Of a stretch of DNA of 64,000 bases, positions 51,284 to 61,100 are shown one piece after another. The stretch comes from Terriglobales bacterium (GTDB lineage: Bacteria; Acidobacteriota; Terriglobia; Terriglobales; Acidobacteriaceae): assembly GCA_035487355.1 (NCBI GenBank), contig DATHMF010000043.1, forward strand, positions 62,001-126,000, written 5' to 3'. The translations under genes and the position numbers were made by a program. The notes under the pieces were generated by a model, which worked only from the letters and a program-made list of their open reading frames with translations, was not told where the DNA came from and ran no database searches. Every line of letters begins with the position of its first letter. Positions within the stretch are counted from its first letter, which is position 1.

Positions 51284-53503
51284 ATGGCAGTAAAAAGTAA
51301 TCCTCTCAACCCGCGGCAACGCCTTCTGATCTTCGCGGGGACTCTTGTTTTATGGCTGTTTGTCATCTGCGGCCGCCTGGTCTACCTGCAAATTTTTTCC
51401 TACGGAGATTTCGTCCAGCGCGCCGCCCACCAGCAGCAGCGCACCATTGACGTAGCGCCCAGCCGCGGCATTATCTACGACCGCAACGGTCACGAGCTGG
51501 CCATGTCGGTCGAGGTGGATTCCATCTACGCCGTGCCCAGCGACATTCCCGATCAGGCGACGACGGCTTCCCTTCTGGGCCGCATCCTGCAGGAAGACCC
51601 GCATGAACTGCTGGCGCGCATGAAGTCTTCGCACAGCTTTGCCTGGATCGCGCGCAAAGTGGACGCCTCCACCAGCGACCGCATTCGCGCCTTGAACCTG
51701 AAGGGCATTAATTTCCAGAAAGAATCCAAGCGTTACTATCCCAAGCGCGAGTTGGCGGCGCAGACTCTGGGCTACGTTGGCCTGGATGATGAAGGCCTGG
51801 GCGGCCTCGAGCGCAGCTTCGATTCGCGCCTGCGGGGCAAGCCGGGCAAGATGCTCATCTCCATGGACGCGCGCCGTAAATGGTTTGGCCGGGTCGAGCG
51901 CCAGCCCGAGAGCGGCGAGAACCTGGTGCTGACCATTGACGAAAAAATCCAGTATCTGGCTGAGCGTCAGCTCGAAGCCGCAATGAAGCAGACCCACGCG
52001 GTTGCAGGCACGGTGATTGTGCAGAATCCGCGCACCGGTGAGGTTCTGGCGCTGGCCAACTATCCCACGTTTAATGCGAATGCCTTCAATAAGAGTGATG
52101 CCCAGGCGCTCAAGAACCGCGCCGCCAGCGACGTGTACGAACCCGGCTCCACGTTCAAGGTTGTGACCCTGGCCGCTGCGCTGGAAGAAAATCTCACCAC
52201 CCCCGAAGAGGTCTTCGACTGCGAGAACGGCTCCATCATGATCAACAATCTTCGCATTCACGACCACAGGCCCTTCGGGTCGCTTACCGTATCGCAGATC
52301 CTTGCGCAATCCAGCGATGTGGGCGCCATCAAAGTTGCCTTACGCCTGGGCGACGAGCGTTTTGATAATTACATCCGCGCCTTCGGCTTCGGACATCAAA
52401 CCGGTATTGAACTGCCTGGTGAGACCCGTGGCCTGACTAAGCCCGTGAATCGCTGGTCCAAGGTTTCGATTGGGGCGATCTCAATGGGACAGGAGATCGG
52501 CGTCTCTGCCCTGCAATTAGTCTCCATGATCTCCACTATTGCCAATGATGGTGTTTATACTGCGCCCCGGCTGGTGGCTGGCGCTCTCGATCCCGGCGGA
52601 AGCCACGGAGGCGGAGTGCAGAAGGTGGTGTTTCATCCCGTCGAACAGCGTCGTGTCATCTCTACCCTGACCGCCGCCGAGATGAAGAAGATGCTGGAAG
52701 GTGTAGTGCTCTTCGGCACCGGCAAACGCGCCATTCTGAACGGCTACACTTCGGCTGGCAAGACCGGGACAGCACAAAAAATAGATCCGCGCAGCGGCAC
52801 CTATTCGCATACCAACTACATTGCGTCGTTTGCCGGTTTTGCTCCGGTGAACAATCCCGCAATTTCCGTTGAAGTTATCCTGGATTCTCCCCAGGGCGAC
52901 CACGAAGGCGGTGATGTTGCCGCTCCGGTTTTCGCGCGCATTGCGCAGCAAACCCTGGAATATCTGAACGTACCCCACGATACCGAAATTAACGACCACC
53001 GCCGGCAACTGCTTCGTGCTTCCATCAAGCCCGATGACACCAATGACAGCTCTCCCGACCGTCTGGGAGACACCTCGGCCGTTGCCGACAGCCAACCCGC
53101 CACAACAGATGAAGCTCCTGCCGTGGCCGACAATTCGCTTTCGGCAGCCAATACAACCAAGCCCTCTGCTGCTCACATCGTGCCTGCGAGCCTGAAGGCG
53201 AAAGGCAACAACTGCTGCCAGACTCCACAGGCGCCGAGTGTCGCGCAAAATACCAGACCGGCCGACCCGGCTGGCAAGAACCCGCTGCCGCCTATTCAAC
53301 GCGGCACCATAGTAGTGGATGTTGGCGGAAGCACGGTTGCTCCTTCCCTGCTTGGCCTGCCGGTTCGCAATGCGCTCGAGACCGCACAGCAGGCCGGTGT
53401 TGAAATTGATATCGTCGGCAGCGGCGTAGCCCGTGAGCAATTCCCGCCGCCAGGAGCGCGTTTGGCACCGGGGGCGCACGTCTCGGTAAGGTTCGCGCGC
53501 TGA
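51284..53503 (+). CDS. ftsI: septal peptidoglycan transpeptidase FtsI (PBP3) with PASTA domain
   Basis: 739 residues. A short cytoplasmic tail and a membrane helix (about 13-37) lead to the dimerisation domain (RGIIYDRNGHELAMS). The transpeptidase has Ser289 in STFK, SSD (343-345, in place of S-x-N) and KTG at 493-495. A Pro/Ala-rich linker (about 575-660) connects to a C-terminal PASTA domain (VVDVGGSTVAPSLLGLPVRNALETA). PASTA on FtsI is found in several non-enteric phyla. It crosslinks septal wall with FtsW. A 391-base gap with repeats precedes it. Confidence 0.95.
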   Translation: MAVKSNPLNPRQRLLIFAGTLVLWLFVICGRLVYLQIFSYGDFVQRAAHQQQRTIDVAPSRGIIYDRNGHELAMSVEVDSIYAVPSDIPDQATTASLLGRILQEDPHELLARMKSSHSFAWIARKVDASTSDRIRALNLKGINFQKESKRYYPKRELAAQTLGYVGLDDEGLGGLERSFDSRLRGKPGKMLISMDARRKWFGRVERQPESGENLVLTIDEKIQYLAERQLEAAMKQTHAVAGTVIVQNPRTGEVLALANYPTFNANAFNKSDAQALKNRAASDVYEPGSTFKVVTLAAALEENLTTPEEVFDCENGSIMINNLRIHDHRPFGSLTVSQILAQSSDVGAIKVALRLGDERFDNYIRAFGFGHQTGIELPGETRGLTKPVNRWSKVSIGAISMGQEIGVSALQLVSMISTIANDGVYTAPRLVAGALDPGGSHGGGVQKVVFHPVEQRRVISTLTAAEMKKMLEGVVLFGTGKRAILNGYTSAGKTGTAQKIDPRSGTYSHTNYIASFAGFAPVNNPAISVEVILDSPQGDHEGGDVAAPVFARIAQQTLEYLNVPHDTEINDHRRQLLRASIKPDDTNDSSPDRLGDTSAVADSQPATTDEAPAVADNSLSAANTTKPSAAHIVPASLKAKGNNCCQTPQAPSVAQNTRPADPAGKNPLPPIQRGTIVVDVGGSTVAPSLLGLPVRNALETAQQAGVEIDIVGSGVAREQFPPPGARLAPGAHVSVRFAR

Positions 53504-53947
53504 GCTTGGTATCAAACTGATATCAAACCCTTGGCTTTTTGAAGAATTGTAGCCATCATAGAGCGAGGGCGCCGCACCCTATGTTTTGGGACGAAGCCCT
53601 TAGAAACGGGTGGGCTTTGGTGAGCGCTGTCCCCCGCGAACCAAAAGCGAGTCGGGACGCAGCGATCCCGGCTTTGGCTTGATGGGGTTTAGGACGGCGC
53701 AGCACTCCGAGCGGAGTCGAGGGGTACGGAGCACTTAGACGGAAGACGAGACAGCGCTTCGGCAACTACTTCAATACCCGGTTATGTGCGCGGTATGTTA
53801 TTTATTTTTAATGACTTGGGGCCGCATCGACTACTTAGAGTAGTGGGGGGTAGGGGTACTACTCCAAACCAGGTAGAACAAGGGCTGAGAGCACGGCAGG
53901 CTCGGTGAAAGGCCTGGGCTTGTGCATGTTAAATTGGGCCAAAGGCA
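53504..53947. other. intergenic stretch with C-rich/GGGG elements
   Basis: 444 bases between ftsI and murE without a plausible gene. It has a degenerate relative of the GGGCTCTCG repeat family (around 53560-53700) and a G-rich hairpin-like element TACTTAGAGTAGTGGGGGGTAG at 53831-53852. These resemble the C-rich pieces at 2.6 and 42.6 kb. Confidence 0.4.
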
Positions 53948-55489
53948 ATGAACTTCCATGATCTGCTCCAAGGCGTTGAAGTCCTCTCCCGCAGCGGGGA
54001 GTCTGCGCTTTTTGCTGCGGCCGTTACTGGTGTGCCGCACGATTCCCGTCGCGTCGAGCCGGGCAATGTATTTGTCGCCATGAAAGGCGAGGCTACCGAT
54101 GGCAACCGCTACATTGACGCTGCCATCAAGGCAGGCGCGGTGGGGGTTGTCTCCGATTCGCCTTCTGAACCTGCACGCGCGGGTGTCGCATGGGTGAGTG
54201 TCCCGCATGGCCGCCGGGCATTGGCTACAATCAGCGCCAATTTCTACGGACATCCCACTGAGAAGCTCAAGATTACCGGCGTCACCGGCACCAATGGAAA
54301 GACCACGACGACGTTTCTGCTCTCGCAGGTTCTGCGCTTCCTTGGGTGCGGGGAAGTTGTGCTCATTGGAACCGTTGAGTATCACTTCGCGGGTGAGGTT
54401 ATCCCGGCACCGCATACTACGCCGGAGTCGCTGGAGCTGAACCGCATCTTCGCCAAAGCCACCAGTCCCAGGCTGGGGAAATTGGCCGCCACTGAGGCTG
54501 TCATGGAGGTCAGCTCCCACGCCCTCGAGCAGGAGCGGGTCTACGGCATTCCCTTCGACGTCGCCCTGTTCACCAACCTCACGCGCGACCACCTCGACTA
54601 TCACCACACCATGGAAGAATACTTCGAGGCCAAGAGAGCCCTCTTCGCTGGATGCGGCACGCCCCCTCCGCGCGTCGCGGTCATTAATACCGACGACGCC
54701 TATGGCCGGCAGCTTGCCGAATTTGCCCGCTCCCAGGGATCTGAAGTGTTGGCCTACGGTCTGGAAAGCGGAAAGTTTCGTGCGGAAGGCATCCTCATGT
54801 CACCGCAGGGCACAAATTTCAGGTTGCAAACGCCCCATGGCACGGTGGAAGTTCACTCCAAGCTTGTGGGCAAGGTGAACGTCTATAACATGCTTGCTGC
54901 AGCCGCAGCCGCCATCGCACGCGGCGGCGAACTGAAAGCCGTTGCCAAAGCGCTTTCGCAGTGCAAGAGCGCTCCCGGACGCTTTGAGCGCGTGGATTGC
55001 GGCCAGCCGTTTTCCGTAGTCGTGGATTATGCCCACACCGATGATGCTCTGCGCAACCTCACAGCATTGGCGCGCGACTTTATGGCCGCGCAGAAAAAGC
55101 CCGGACGCGTGATCACCCTCTTCGGCTGTGGCGGCGACCGCGATCGCACGAAGCGCCCTCTGATGGGGGCGGCCGCAGGTGAAGGCAGCAGCTTTGTGGT
55201 GCTGACCTCTGATAATCCGCGCAGCGAAGATCCGCTTGCCATCATTGACGACGCCCTGCCCGGCCTGAAGAAAACTGGAAAGCGTTATGTTGTCGAACCC
55301 GACCGCCAAAAGGCCATTGCCTTGGCCCTCTCTGAGGCGCAGCCCGGAGACATAGTGCTCATCGCCGGCAAGGGCCACGAAAAGACCCAGACGACGCGTG
55401 AAGGCGTTTTCCCGTTTGATGATGTGGAAGTAGCGCGCACGCTTCTGCAACAGACCAGGAAGCCGTCCAGCACCAGGAGCGCGCAATGA
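53948..55489 (+). CDS. murE: UDP-MurNAc-tripeptide synthetase MurE (meso-DAP)
   Basis: 513 residues. The ATP loop GTNGKTTTTFLLSQ and central motifs (EVSSHALEQERV, FTNLTRDHLDYH) are intact. The substrate-selecting DNPRSEDP at about residue 420 is the motif of meso-diaminopimelate-adding enzymes, so the wall is Gram-negative-like. It adds the third residue to UDP-MurNAc-L-Ala-D-Glu. Its stop overlaps the murF start (ATGA). Confidence 0.95.
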   Translation: MNFHDLLQGVEVLSRSGESALFAAAVTGVPHDSRRVEPGNVFVAMKGEATDGNRYIDAAIKAGAVGVVSDSPSEPARAGVAWVSVPHGRRALATISANFYGHPTEKLKITGVTGTNGKTTTTFLLSQVLRFLGCGEVVLIGTVEYHFAGEVIPAPHTTPESLELNRIFAKATSPRLGKLAATEAVMEVSSHALEQERVYGIPFDVALFTNLTRDHLDYHHTMEEYFEAKRALFAGCGTPPPRVAVINTDDAYGRQLAEFARSQGSEVLAYGLESGKFRAEGILMSPQGTNFRLQTPHGTVEVHSKLVGKVNVYNMLAAAAAAIARGGELKAVAKALSQCKSAPGRFERVDCGQPFSVVVDYAHTDDALRNLTALARDFMAAQKKPGRVITLFGCGGDRDRTKRPLMGAAAGEGSSFVVLTSDNPRSEDPLAIIDDALPGLKKTGKRYVVEPDRQKAIALALSEAQPGDIVLIAGKGHEKTQTTREGVFPFDDVEVARTLLQQTRKPSSTRSAQ

Positions 55490-56910
55490 AGCTGCCCTTG
55501 GAGCGGGTTGCCGAGTTCACCTTCGCCAGCGGCGAATTCAATCTGCGCGCTGTGGCGCAGGGCTATTCCATAGACTCGCGCACCATCGCCCCAGGAGAGT
55601 TATTTTTCGCCGTCAAAGGCGAGCGCCTCGACGGACATGATTATGTAGAATCCGCGCTGCAAAAAGGCGCCGTGGGTGCCGTTGTGGCCCGCAGCCAGCT
55701 TACCCGCTTCCCGGTCATGAGCGGGCTGCTGGCCGTGGATGACACTTTGGTTGCTCTGCAATCCCTGGCGACTGCCGTACGCCGCATTTGGGGAAAGAAG
55801 CTGATTGCCGTCACCGGCTCGGCGGGAAAAACCACAACAAAAGAGCTGATCGCTCATCTTCTCGCCGCTAAATTCCGCGTTCTTAAATCCGAGGGCAATC
55901 TCAACAACCACTTCGGATTGCCTTTGCAACTGCTGCGCCTCGAGCCGGAGCACGACATCGCCGTCATGGAGATGGGTATGTCTCATGCCGGTGAGATCAC
56001 GGCGCTGACCCGCATCGCTCACCCTGAAATCGGTGTGGTAACCAACGTTGCCCCGGTGCACTTGGGATTTTTCCGATCCATCGCCGATATCGCTCGCGCC
56101 AAATACGAGCTGATTTCTGGCCTACCTGCCGGCGGAACTGCTGTGCTCAACGCCGATGACGCTTATGTCTCGCAGTTTGGGCGCGACTTTCACGGAAACG
56201 TACTTATGTATGGCATTGAGCATCCTGCTGACGTGCGTGCGCAGAACATCAGCTCGCAGGGCATCGAAGGAGAAAGCTTTGATCTGTTGACCGATCGCGC
56301 CAGCACTCGCGCGCACCTGCCTTTGCTGGGGAAACATAACATCTATAACGCGCTGGCTGCGCTCGCCGTTGCTCTGCAGGAAGGCGTTCCCGTCCCGGAC
56401 GCAGTAGCTGCGCTGGCCAAAACCGCTCCGCCTGACAAGCGCGGCCAGGTCATCCGCGCCAAGGGGATCACAATCATCAACGATTGTTACAATTCCAATC
56501 CAAAGGCGCTCGATGGAATGGTGGATGCACTGGCGCAGCTTCCAGCCAAACGGCGCATCGTGGTTGCCGGAGAAATGCTGGAACTTGGCGACGCCGGTGA
56601 AGAGTTGCACCGCGCCAGCGGCCAGCATATCGCTGGAAGTAAAATTGATGTCTTAATTGGTGTCCGTGGCTTGGCGCAGTATATGGTGGAAGAGGCCGGC
56701 AAGGCGGGAATCGAAGCGCATTTTGTGGCGGCACCTGAAGACGCCGGGCAATGGCTCAAGCGTCAGACCCGCAAAGGCGATGCGGTATTGCTCAAAGCCT
56801 CACGCGGCGTAAAACTTGAACGTGCTTTGGAAGTGTGGGGATTGAAGCACTCTAGTACACAGATCCTCAAGGGTAAGAAACGAGCTAAGCCCCGCAAGGG
56901 AAAACGCTGA
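55486..56910 (+). CDS. murF: UDP-MurNAc-tripeptide-D-Ala-D-Ala ligase MurF
   Basis: 474 residues. N-terminal MurF/MurE-like lobe ([26 protein letters not shown]), ATP loop [14 protein letters not shown] and the later [16 protein letters not shown] basic C-terminal tail ([12 protein letters not shown]) extends beyond the usual end. It attaches D-Ala-D-Ala to complete the pentapeptide. It is coupled to murE by a 4-base overlap. Confidence 0.95.
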   Translation: MKLPLERVAEFTFASGEFNLRAVAQGYSIDSRTIAPGELFFAVKGERLDGHDYVESALQKGAVGAVVARSQLTRFPVMSGLLAVDDTLVALQSLATAVRRIWGKKLIAVTGSAGKTTTKELIAHLLAAKFRVLKSEGNLNNHFGLPLQLLRLEPEHDIAVMEMGMSHAGEITALTRIAHPEIGVVTNVAPVHLGFFRSIADIARAKYELISGLPAGGTAVLNADDAYVSQFGRDFHGNVLMYGIEHPADVRAQNISSQGIEGESFDLLTDRASTRAHLPLLGKHNIYNALAALAVALQEGVPVPDAVAALAKTAPPDKRGQVIRAKGITIINDCYNSNPKALDGMVDALAQLPAKRRIVVAGEMLELGDAGEELHRASGQHIAGSKIDVLIGVRGLAQYMVEEAGKAGIEAHFVAAPEDAGQWLKRQTRKGDAVLLKASRGVKLERALEVWGLKHSSTQILKGKKRAKPRKGKR

Positions 56911-56950
56911 ATTTGTAATAACGAACGAAGGAACAAACGGAGGAAAATTT

Positions 56951-58081
56951 TTGCTCTACTGGCTGCTCTATCAAGTTCTTCAACCGCATTTTTCTCCGTT
57001 TCGTATTTTTCGCTATTTGACCTTCCGCACGGCCTTTGCCAGCCTTACCGCCTTGTTCATGGGACTGATTGTTGGCCCGGCGGTCATCCGTCAGTTGCGC
57101 GAGTTCCAAATTGGGCAATACATCCGCGAAGAGGGCCCCAAGGCGCACGCCAAGAAAGCTGGGACGCCCACCATGGGTGGCGTGCTGATCGTGATTGCGA
57201 TTCTGATTCCTACACTTCTGTGGGCAGATCTTACGAACAAATTCGTCTGGCTGGCGGTCTGTTCCACCTTGGCCTTCGCTGCTATTGGATTTGCCGATGA
57301 TTACATTAAGGTCATCCACCGCCGTAATCTGGGATTGACCGCACGCACCAAACTCGCACTGCAAATCCTGACCAGCCTCGTCGTGGGTGTGGCGCTGGTT
57401 GTGCTGCAAGCGCATGGAGGCTACTCCACCCACCTGATCGTGCCTTTCTTCAAGAACTTTCATCCCGATTTGGTCATTACATCCTGGCTGGGCAGGTTTT
57501 ATTGGCCGCTGGCTTTTGTGCCTTTTGTCGCCTTTGTGGTCATGGTGCTGGTCAGCTCCAGCAATGCTGTCAACGTGACCGATGGCCTCGATGGCTTGGC
57601 CATCGGCTGCACCGTGATTGCCGCGGGCGCTCTCACGGTTTTGACCTATGTCAGCGGACATGCGGTTTTTGCCAGCTATCTGGAGCTGCAGCACCAACCG
57701 CAAGTAGCGGAGTTGAGCATCTTCTGCGGGGCCATGGTAGGCGCCAGCATCGGATTCCTCTGGTACAACGCCCACCCCGCAGAGGTCTTCATGGGCGACG
57801 TGGGCTCGCTTGCTCTGGGCGGCGCCATCGGCATCATTGCGGTAATTATCAAGCAGGAACTATTGCTGCCCTTCATTGGCGGCGTCTTTGTCATCGAAGC
57901 GCTTTCGGTGGTGTTGCAGGTGGGCTCCTACAAGCTGCGCAAAAAGAGGATCTTCAAAATGGCTCCGCTGCACCATCACTTTGAGCTGCTGGGCTGGTCG
58001 GAGTCGAAGATCATCACGCGCTTCTGGATCGCGTCGCTCATCTTCGCGCTCTTTGCGCTCACGACATTGAAGCTGCGCTGA
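56951..58081 (+). CDS. mraY: phospho-MurNAc-pentapeptide translocase MraY
   Basis: 376 residues with ~10 membrane helices. Start TTG 56951 with AGGA six bases upstream. Catalytic landmarks: GFADDYIKV (DD pair), [15 protein letters not shown] and [18 protein letters not shown]. It makes lipid I at the inner membrane. A GAGACG hairpin lies in the 150-base gap before murD. Confidence 0.95.
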   Translation: MLYWLLYQVLQPHFSPFRIFRYLTFRTAFASLTALFMGLIVGPAVIRQLREFQIGQYIREEGPKAHAKKAGTPTMGGVLIVIAILIPTLLWADLTNKFVWLAVCSTLAFAAIGFADDYIKVIHRRNLGLTARTKLALQILTSLVVGVALVVLQAHGGYSTHLIVPFFKNFHPDLVITSWLGRFYWPLAFVPFVAFVVMVLVSSSNAVNVTDGLDGLAIGCTVIAAGALTVLTYVSGHAVFASYLELQHQPQVAELSIFCGAMVGASIGFLWYNAHPAEVFMGDVGSLALGGAIGIIAVIIKQELLLPFIGGVFVIEALSVVLQVGSYKLRKKRIFKMAPLHHHFELLGWSESKIITRFWIASLIFALFALTTLKLR

Positions 58082-58131
58082 GTTGGCTCTCGCTGGTTTC
58101 CGGAAGCTGGAAGTAACGATGTCCAGACGTA

Positions 58132-58152
58132 GAGACGTAGCTTCTACGTCTC
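58132..58152. repeat. GAGACGTAG hairpin repeat, copy 3
   Basis: Arms GAGACGTAG and CTACGTCTC around CTT (9-bp stem; loop one base shorter than in copies 1 and 2). Confidence 0.88.
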
Positions 58153-58231
58153 TGTAGCGAGAAAAAATGTTTGTGTACTAGAGTCGTAGCAAGTTTTCTG
58201 CCGGTTCTCATGGCAGAATGACAAGAGAAGA

Positions 58232-59605
58232 ATGGACCTTCAAGGCAAACGCGTACTGATTGTCGGGCTGGGCAAGTCGGGAGTCGCCGCCGCGCACTTT
58301 TTGCAGGAGCGTGGCGCGCGCGTCACCGTGTCTGACGCCAAACCCGAGTCCCAGCTTGGTAAGGAGATTCCCGAGCTGCTCGACCGTGGCATTGCGGTCG
58401 AGACCGGAGGCCACGGTGAGCGCACCTTCCGCGGACAGGACCTGATCGTGGTCAGCCCCGGCGTGCCCTATGATGTGGCCCCTCTGGTGCAGGCGCGCAA
58501 CCAGGGCGTGCACGTGATTGGTGAAGTGGAGCTGGCCGCACGCTTCCTGCAGGGGCAGATTATCGCCATCACCGGATCCAACGGCAAAACCACCACAACG
58601 GCCATGACTGGCGAAATCCTCGAGCATGCCGGGCTGGAGGTCCAGGTAGGCGGGAATATTGGAACGCCGGTAATCTCCATGGTGGCGCAGTCTTCACCAA
58701 AAATTTATAACGTGCTTGAAGTCTCCAGCTTTCAACTGGAGACGATTGAGGGCTTCCATCCCCACATTGCAGTCATCCTCAACATCACGCCCGACCATCT
58801 GGATCGTCACCGCACCCTGGAAGGCTACACCGCCGCCAAGGCCAGGATATTCGAGAACCAGACGGAAAAAGATTTTGCTGTGCTTAATGCCGATGATGCT
58901 ATCTGCTGCTCGCTCGGAATAAAAACCAAAGCCCAGGTAATTTGGTTCAGCCGCAAACCTGAGGCAAAAATTGAAAACGGAGCTTACGTGCGCGACGGCA
59001 AGATTTTCTGGCGGCGGGCCGGCAGTGAACAAGAGATCATGCCTGTCAGTGAGATTCCGCTGAAGGGCGCTCACAATTTGGAAAACGTCCTGGCTGCAGT
59101 TGCTGCCGCTCTACTGGCTGGATGCGCGCCGGGAAAAATCCGCGAAGCCGTGGCGCAATTCAAAGCTGTGGAGCACCGCCTGGAATTTGTAGCCACGATC
59201 AACGGGGTGGAATATTTCAACGACTCCAAGGCCACCAACGTTGATGCCACGATCAAGGCCCTGGAATCCTTCCCTGCCAACATCCACATCATTCTCGGCG
59301 GCAAAGACAAAGGCAGCGACTACACCGTGCTGAAAGATTTACTGCGCCAGCGTGCCAAGCGGGTTTATACCATCGGGGCTGCTGCGGAAAAGATCGAGTC
59401 ACACATTTCAGGCTCAGCGCCCCTGGAGCGTGCCGGAACATTAGAGGCCGCCGTGCACCGCGCTGCCGAACTGGCCGAACCCGGAGACGTCGTAGTGCTG
59501 GCCCCGGCCTGCGCCAGCTTCGATCAGTTTGAAAACTACGAGCATCGTGGGCGCATATTCAAGCAGACCGTGCAGGCAATGGCAAAACGCACTGGAGCAG
59601 CATAA
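58232..59605 (+). CDS. murD: UDP-MurNAc-L-Ala:D-Glu ligase MurD
   Basis: 457 residues. Start VLIVGLGKSGVAAAHFL (Rossmann), ATP loop AITGSNGKTTTTAMTGE, then NVLEVSSFQLETI and NDSKATNVDATIKALE, FDQFENYEHRGRIFKQTV. It adds D-Glu. The stop overlaps the ftsW start by one base (TAATG). Confidence 0.95.
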   Translation: MDLQGKRVLIVGLGKSGVAAAHFLQERGARVTVSDAKPESQLGKEIPELLDRGIAVETGGHGERTFRGQDLIVVSPGVPYDVAPLVQARNQGVHVIGEVELAARFLQGQIIAITGSNGKTTTTAMTGEILEHAGLEVQVGGNIGTPVISMVAQSSPKIYNVLEVSSFQLETIEGFHPHIAVILNITPDHLDRHRTLEGYTAAKARIFENQTEKDFAVLNADDAICCSLGIKTKAQVIWFSRKPEAKIENGAYVRDGKIFWRRAGSEQEIMPVSEIPLKGAHNLENVLAAVAAALLAGCAPGKIREAVAQFKAVEHRLEFVATINGVEYFNDSKATNVDATIKALESFPANIHIILGGKDKGSDYTVLKDLLRQRAKRVYTIGAAAEKIESHISGSAPLERAGTLEAAVHRAAELAEPGDVVVLAPACASFDQFENYEHRGRIFKQTVQAMAKRTGAA

Positions 59606-60696
59606 TGGCGAAACGCATCAGTGTTGATAAAACGCTCTTCACCGTCACCGTGCTGCTGGTGTTTGTTGGCTTGGTCATGGTCTTCAGCGCTTCTGCAGTC
59701 ATGGCGCAAGAGCGCTTTGGTTCGCCGTATACCTTCCTCATTAAGCAAATCATCTGGGCTGTAGCCGGCCTGCTGGCCATGGTCGGACTCATGAACTTCG
59801 ACTATCGCCGCTTCAAGCATCCCGCAGTTGTATTTTCTTTGCTGGGTGTAACCACGTTATTGCTGCTGGCTGTCTTTTTTCTCGACCGCTCGCACAACAC
59901 CCATCGCTGGATTCGCTTCGGCGGATTCTCCCTGCAACCCTCCGAGCTGGCCAAGCCGGCCATCATTTTGTTTCTCGCCTATTTCCTGGAAAACAAACTC
60001 AAGTCAATGGACGACTGGCGGCATACCCTGCTGCCGGCAGCGGTTCCCATTGCGCTCTTTGCCGGGTTGATTGTTCTTCAGCCCGACCTGGGCACCGCGA
60101 TCGCCTGCGTGGCCATCGCCGCCACTATCCTTTATGTAGCCGGCATGCGCCTGCGCTACTTCGGATACGCGGTTGCAGCCTCGTTGCTCCCTCTGTATTT
60201 CCTGATCTTCCGCGTGCAATGGCGCTATGACCGCATCCTGGCATTTCTGAATCCCTATTCCGATCCGCAAGGACGCGGCTTTCACGTGATTCAATCGTTG
60301 ATCGCGGTCGGTACCGGCGGCTTCACCGGAGTGGGCCTGATGGAAGGCAAGCAGAAACTCTTTTATCTGCCCGAGCCGCAGACCGATTTTATCTTTGCCG
60401 TCACCGCCGAAGAGCTCGGCCTTATCGGTTCGCTGATTGTTGTGACCCTGTTCGCTATTTTTCTCTTCCGGGGAATACGGATTGCCTTCAAGACCAACGA
60501 TCACTTTGCGCGCTTTCTCGCCCTCGGCATCACCGCCATGGTAGTGATCCAGGCCCTGATGAATATCAGCGTGGTGCTCGCCCTCATGCCCACCAAGGGA
60601 ATCCCGCTGCCGTTTATCTCCTACGGCGGGTCATCTATATTTATTACCCTGGCCAGCGTAGGCGTGCTGTTGAACATCACGCAGCAGACAGATTAG
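59605..60696 (+). CDS. ftsW: lipid II polymerase FtsW
   Basis: 363 residues, SEDS family, ~10 membrane helices. Signature ALMPTKGIPLPFISYGGSS near the end, and HRWIRFGGFSLQPSELAKPAIILFLAYFL with the loop Asp/Glu region. It polymerises glycan at the septum with the FtsI encoded in the same cluster. The start overlaps murD. Confidence 0.95.
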   Translation: MAKRISVDKTLFTVTVLLVFVGLVMVFSASAVMAQERFGSPYTFLIKQIIWAVAGLLAMVGLMNFDYRRFKHPAVVFSLLGVTTLLLLAVFFLDRSHNTHRWIRFGGFSLQPSELAKPAIILFLAYFLENKLKSMDDWRHTLLPAAVPIALFAGLIVLQPDLGTAIACVAIAATILYVAGMRLRYFGYAVAASLLPLYFLIFRVQWRYDRILAFLNPYSDPQGRGFHVIQSLIAVGTGGFTGVGLMEGKQKLFYLPEPQTDFIFAVTAEELGLIGSLIVVTLFAIFLFRGIRIAFKTNDHFARFLALGITAMVVIQALMNISVVLALMPTKGIPLPFISYGGSSIFITLASVGVLLNITQQTD

Positions 60697-60871
60697 GACA
60701 ATTTCGAGCGCGTTAGTTGTTGGAAGCACCTCAGTTTTTCCTGGATGTCATCCTAGCGAGGCGCTTGCGCCGAGTCGAAGGACCCCGAGGATGTTTCAAT
60801 TGCCCATGCGACTGCAAGGCATTCTCTGAAGAGCGCTGGCTGTTTCGAAGATCTTCATGGGAGGATCAACT

Positions 60872-61051
60872 ATGAATCACGATAAAGAAGAAGCAAAAAA
60901 GCTGATAGAAAGTCTGCCGGAAAATGCCTCTTGGGATGACATCATGTATGAGCTTTATGTAAAAAAGAAGCTCTCAGAGTCTCTGAAAGCGGCTAATGAA
61001 GGAAGAACCGTTCCGCACGAGGAAGTGAAAAAGCACTTTTCCGGTCAATGA
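60872..61051 (+). CDS. small antitoxin-like protein without partner toxin
   Basis: 59 residues from ATG 60872 (GGAGGAT upstream). Sequence MNHDKEEAKKLIESLPENAS then WDDIMYELYVKKKLSESLKA and GRTVPHEEVKKHF. The pattern LPxxASWDDIMYEIYV...GRxVxHEEVKxxF is that of RelB/Phd-like antitoxins paired with RelE/ParE toxins, as remembered. Here no toxin follows: a repeat arm and murG come next. It sits between ftsW and murG and may be a lone regulator or a relic. Confidence 0.65.
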   Translation: MNHDKEEAKKLIESLPENASWDDIMYELYVKKKLSESLKAANEGRTVPHEEVKKHFSGQ

Positions 61052-61059
61052 AACCTACT

Positions 61060-61092
61060 CCTCTGCGTTCCTCCGCGTCCTCTGCGGTTAAT
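61060..61092. repeat. single CCTCTGCGGTTAA arm
   Basis: CCTCTGCGTTCCTCCGCGTC followed by CTCTGCGGTTAAT; member of the inverted-repeat family at 47.05 and 63.65 kb. It lies just before murG. Confidence 0.65.
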
Positions 61093-61100
61093 ATAAAGTC

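Noticed and set aside
51350..52309. 319-codon antisense frame in ftsI
   Set aside because: Opposite a complete PBP; shadow of codon bias.
53556..53765. 69-codon minus frame in the ftsI-murE gap
   Set aside because: Made of repeat-like sequence; no ribosome site or conservation evidence.
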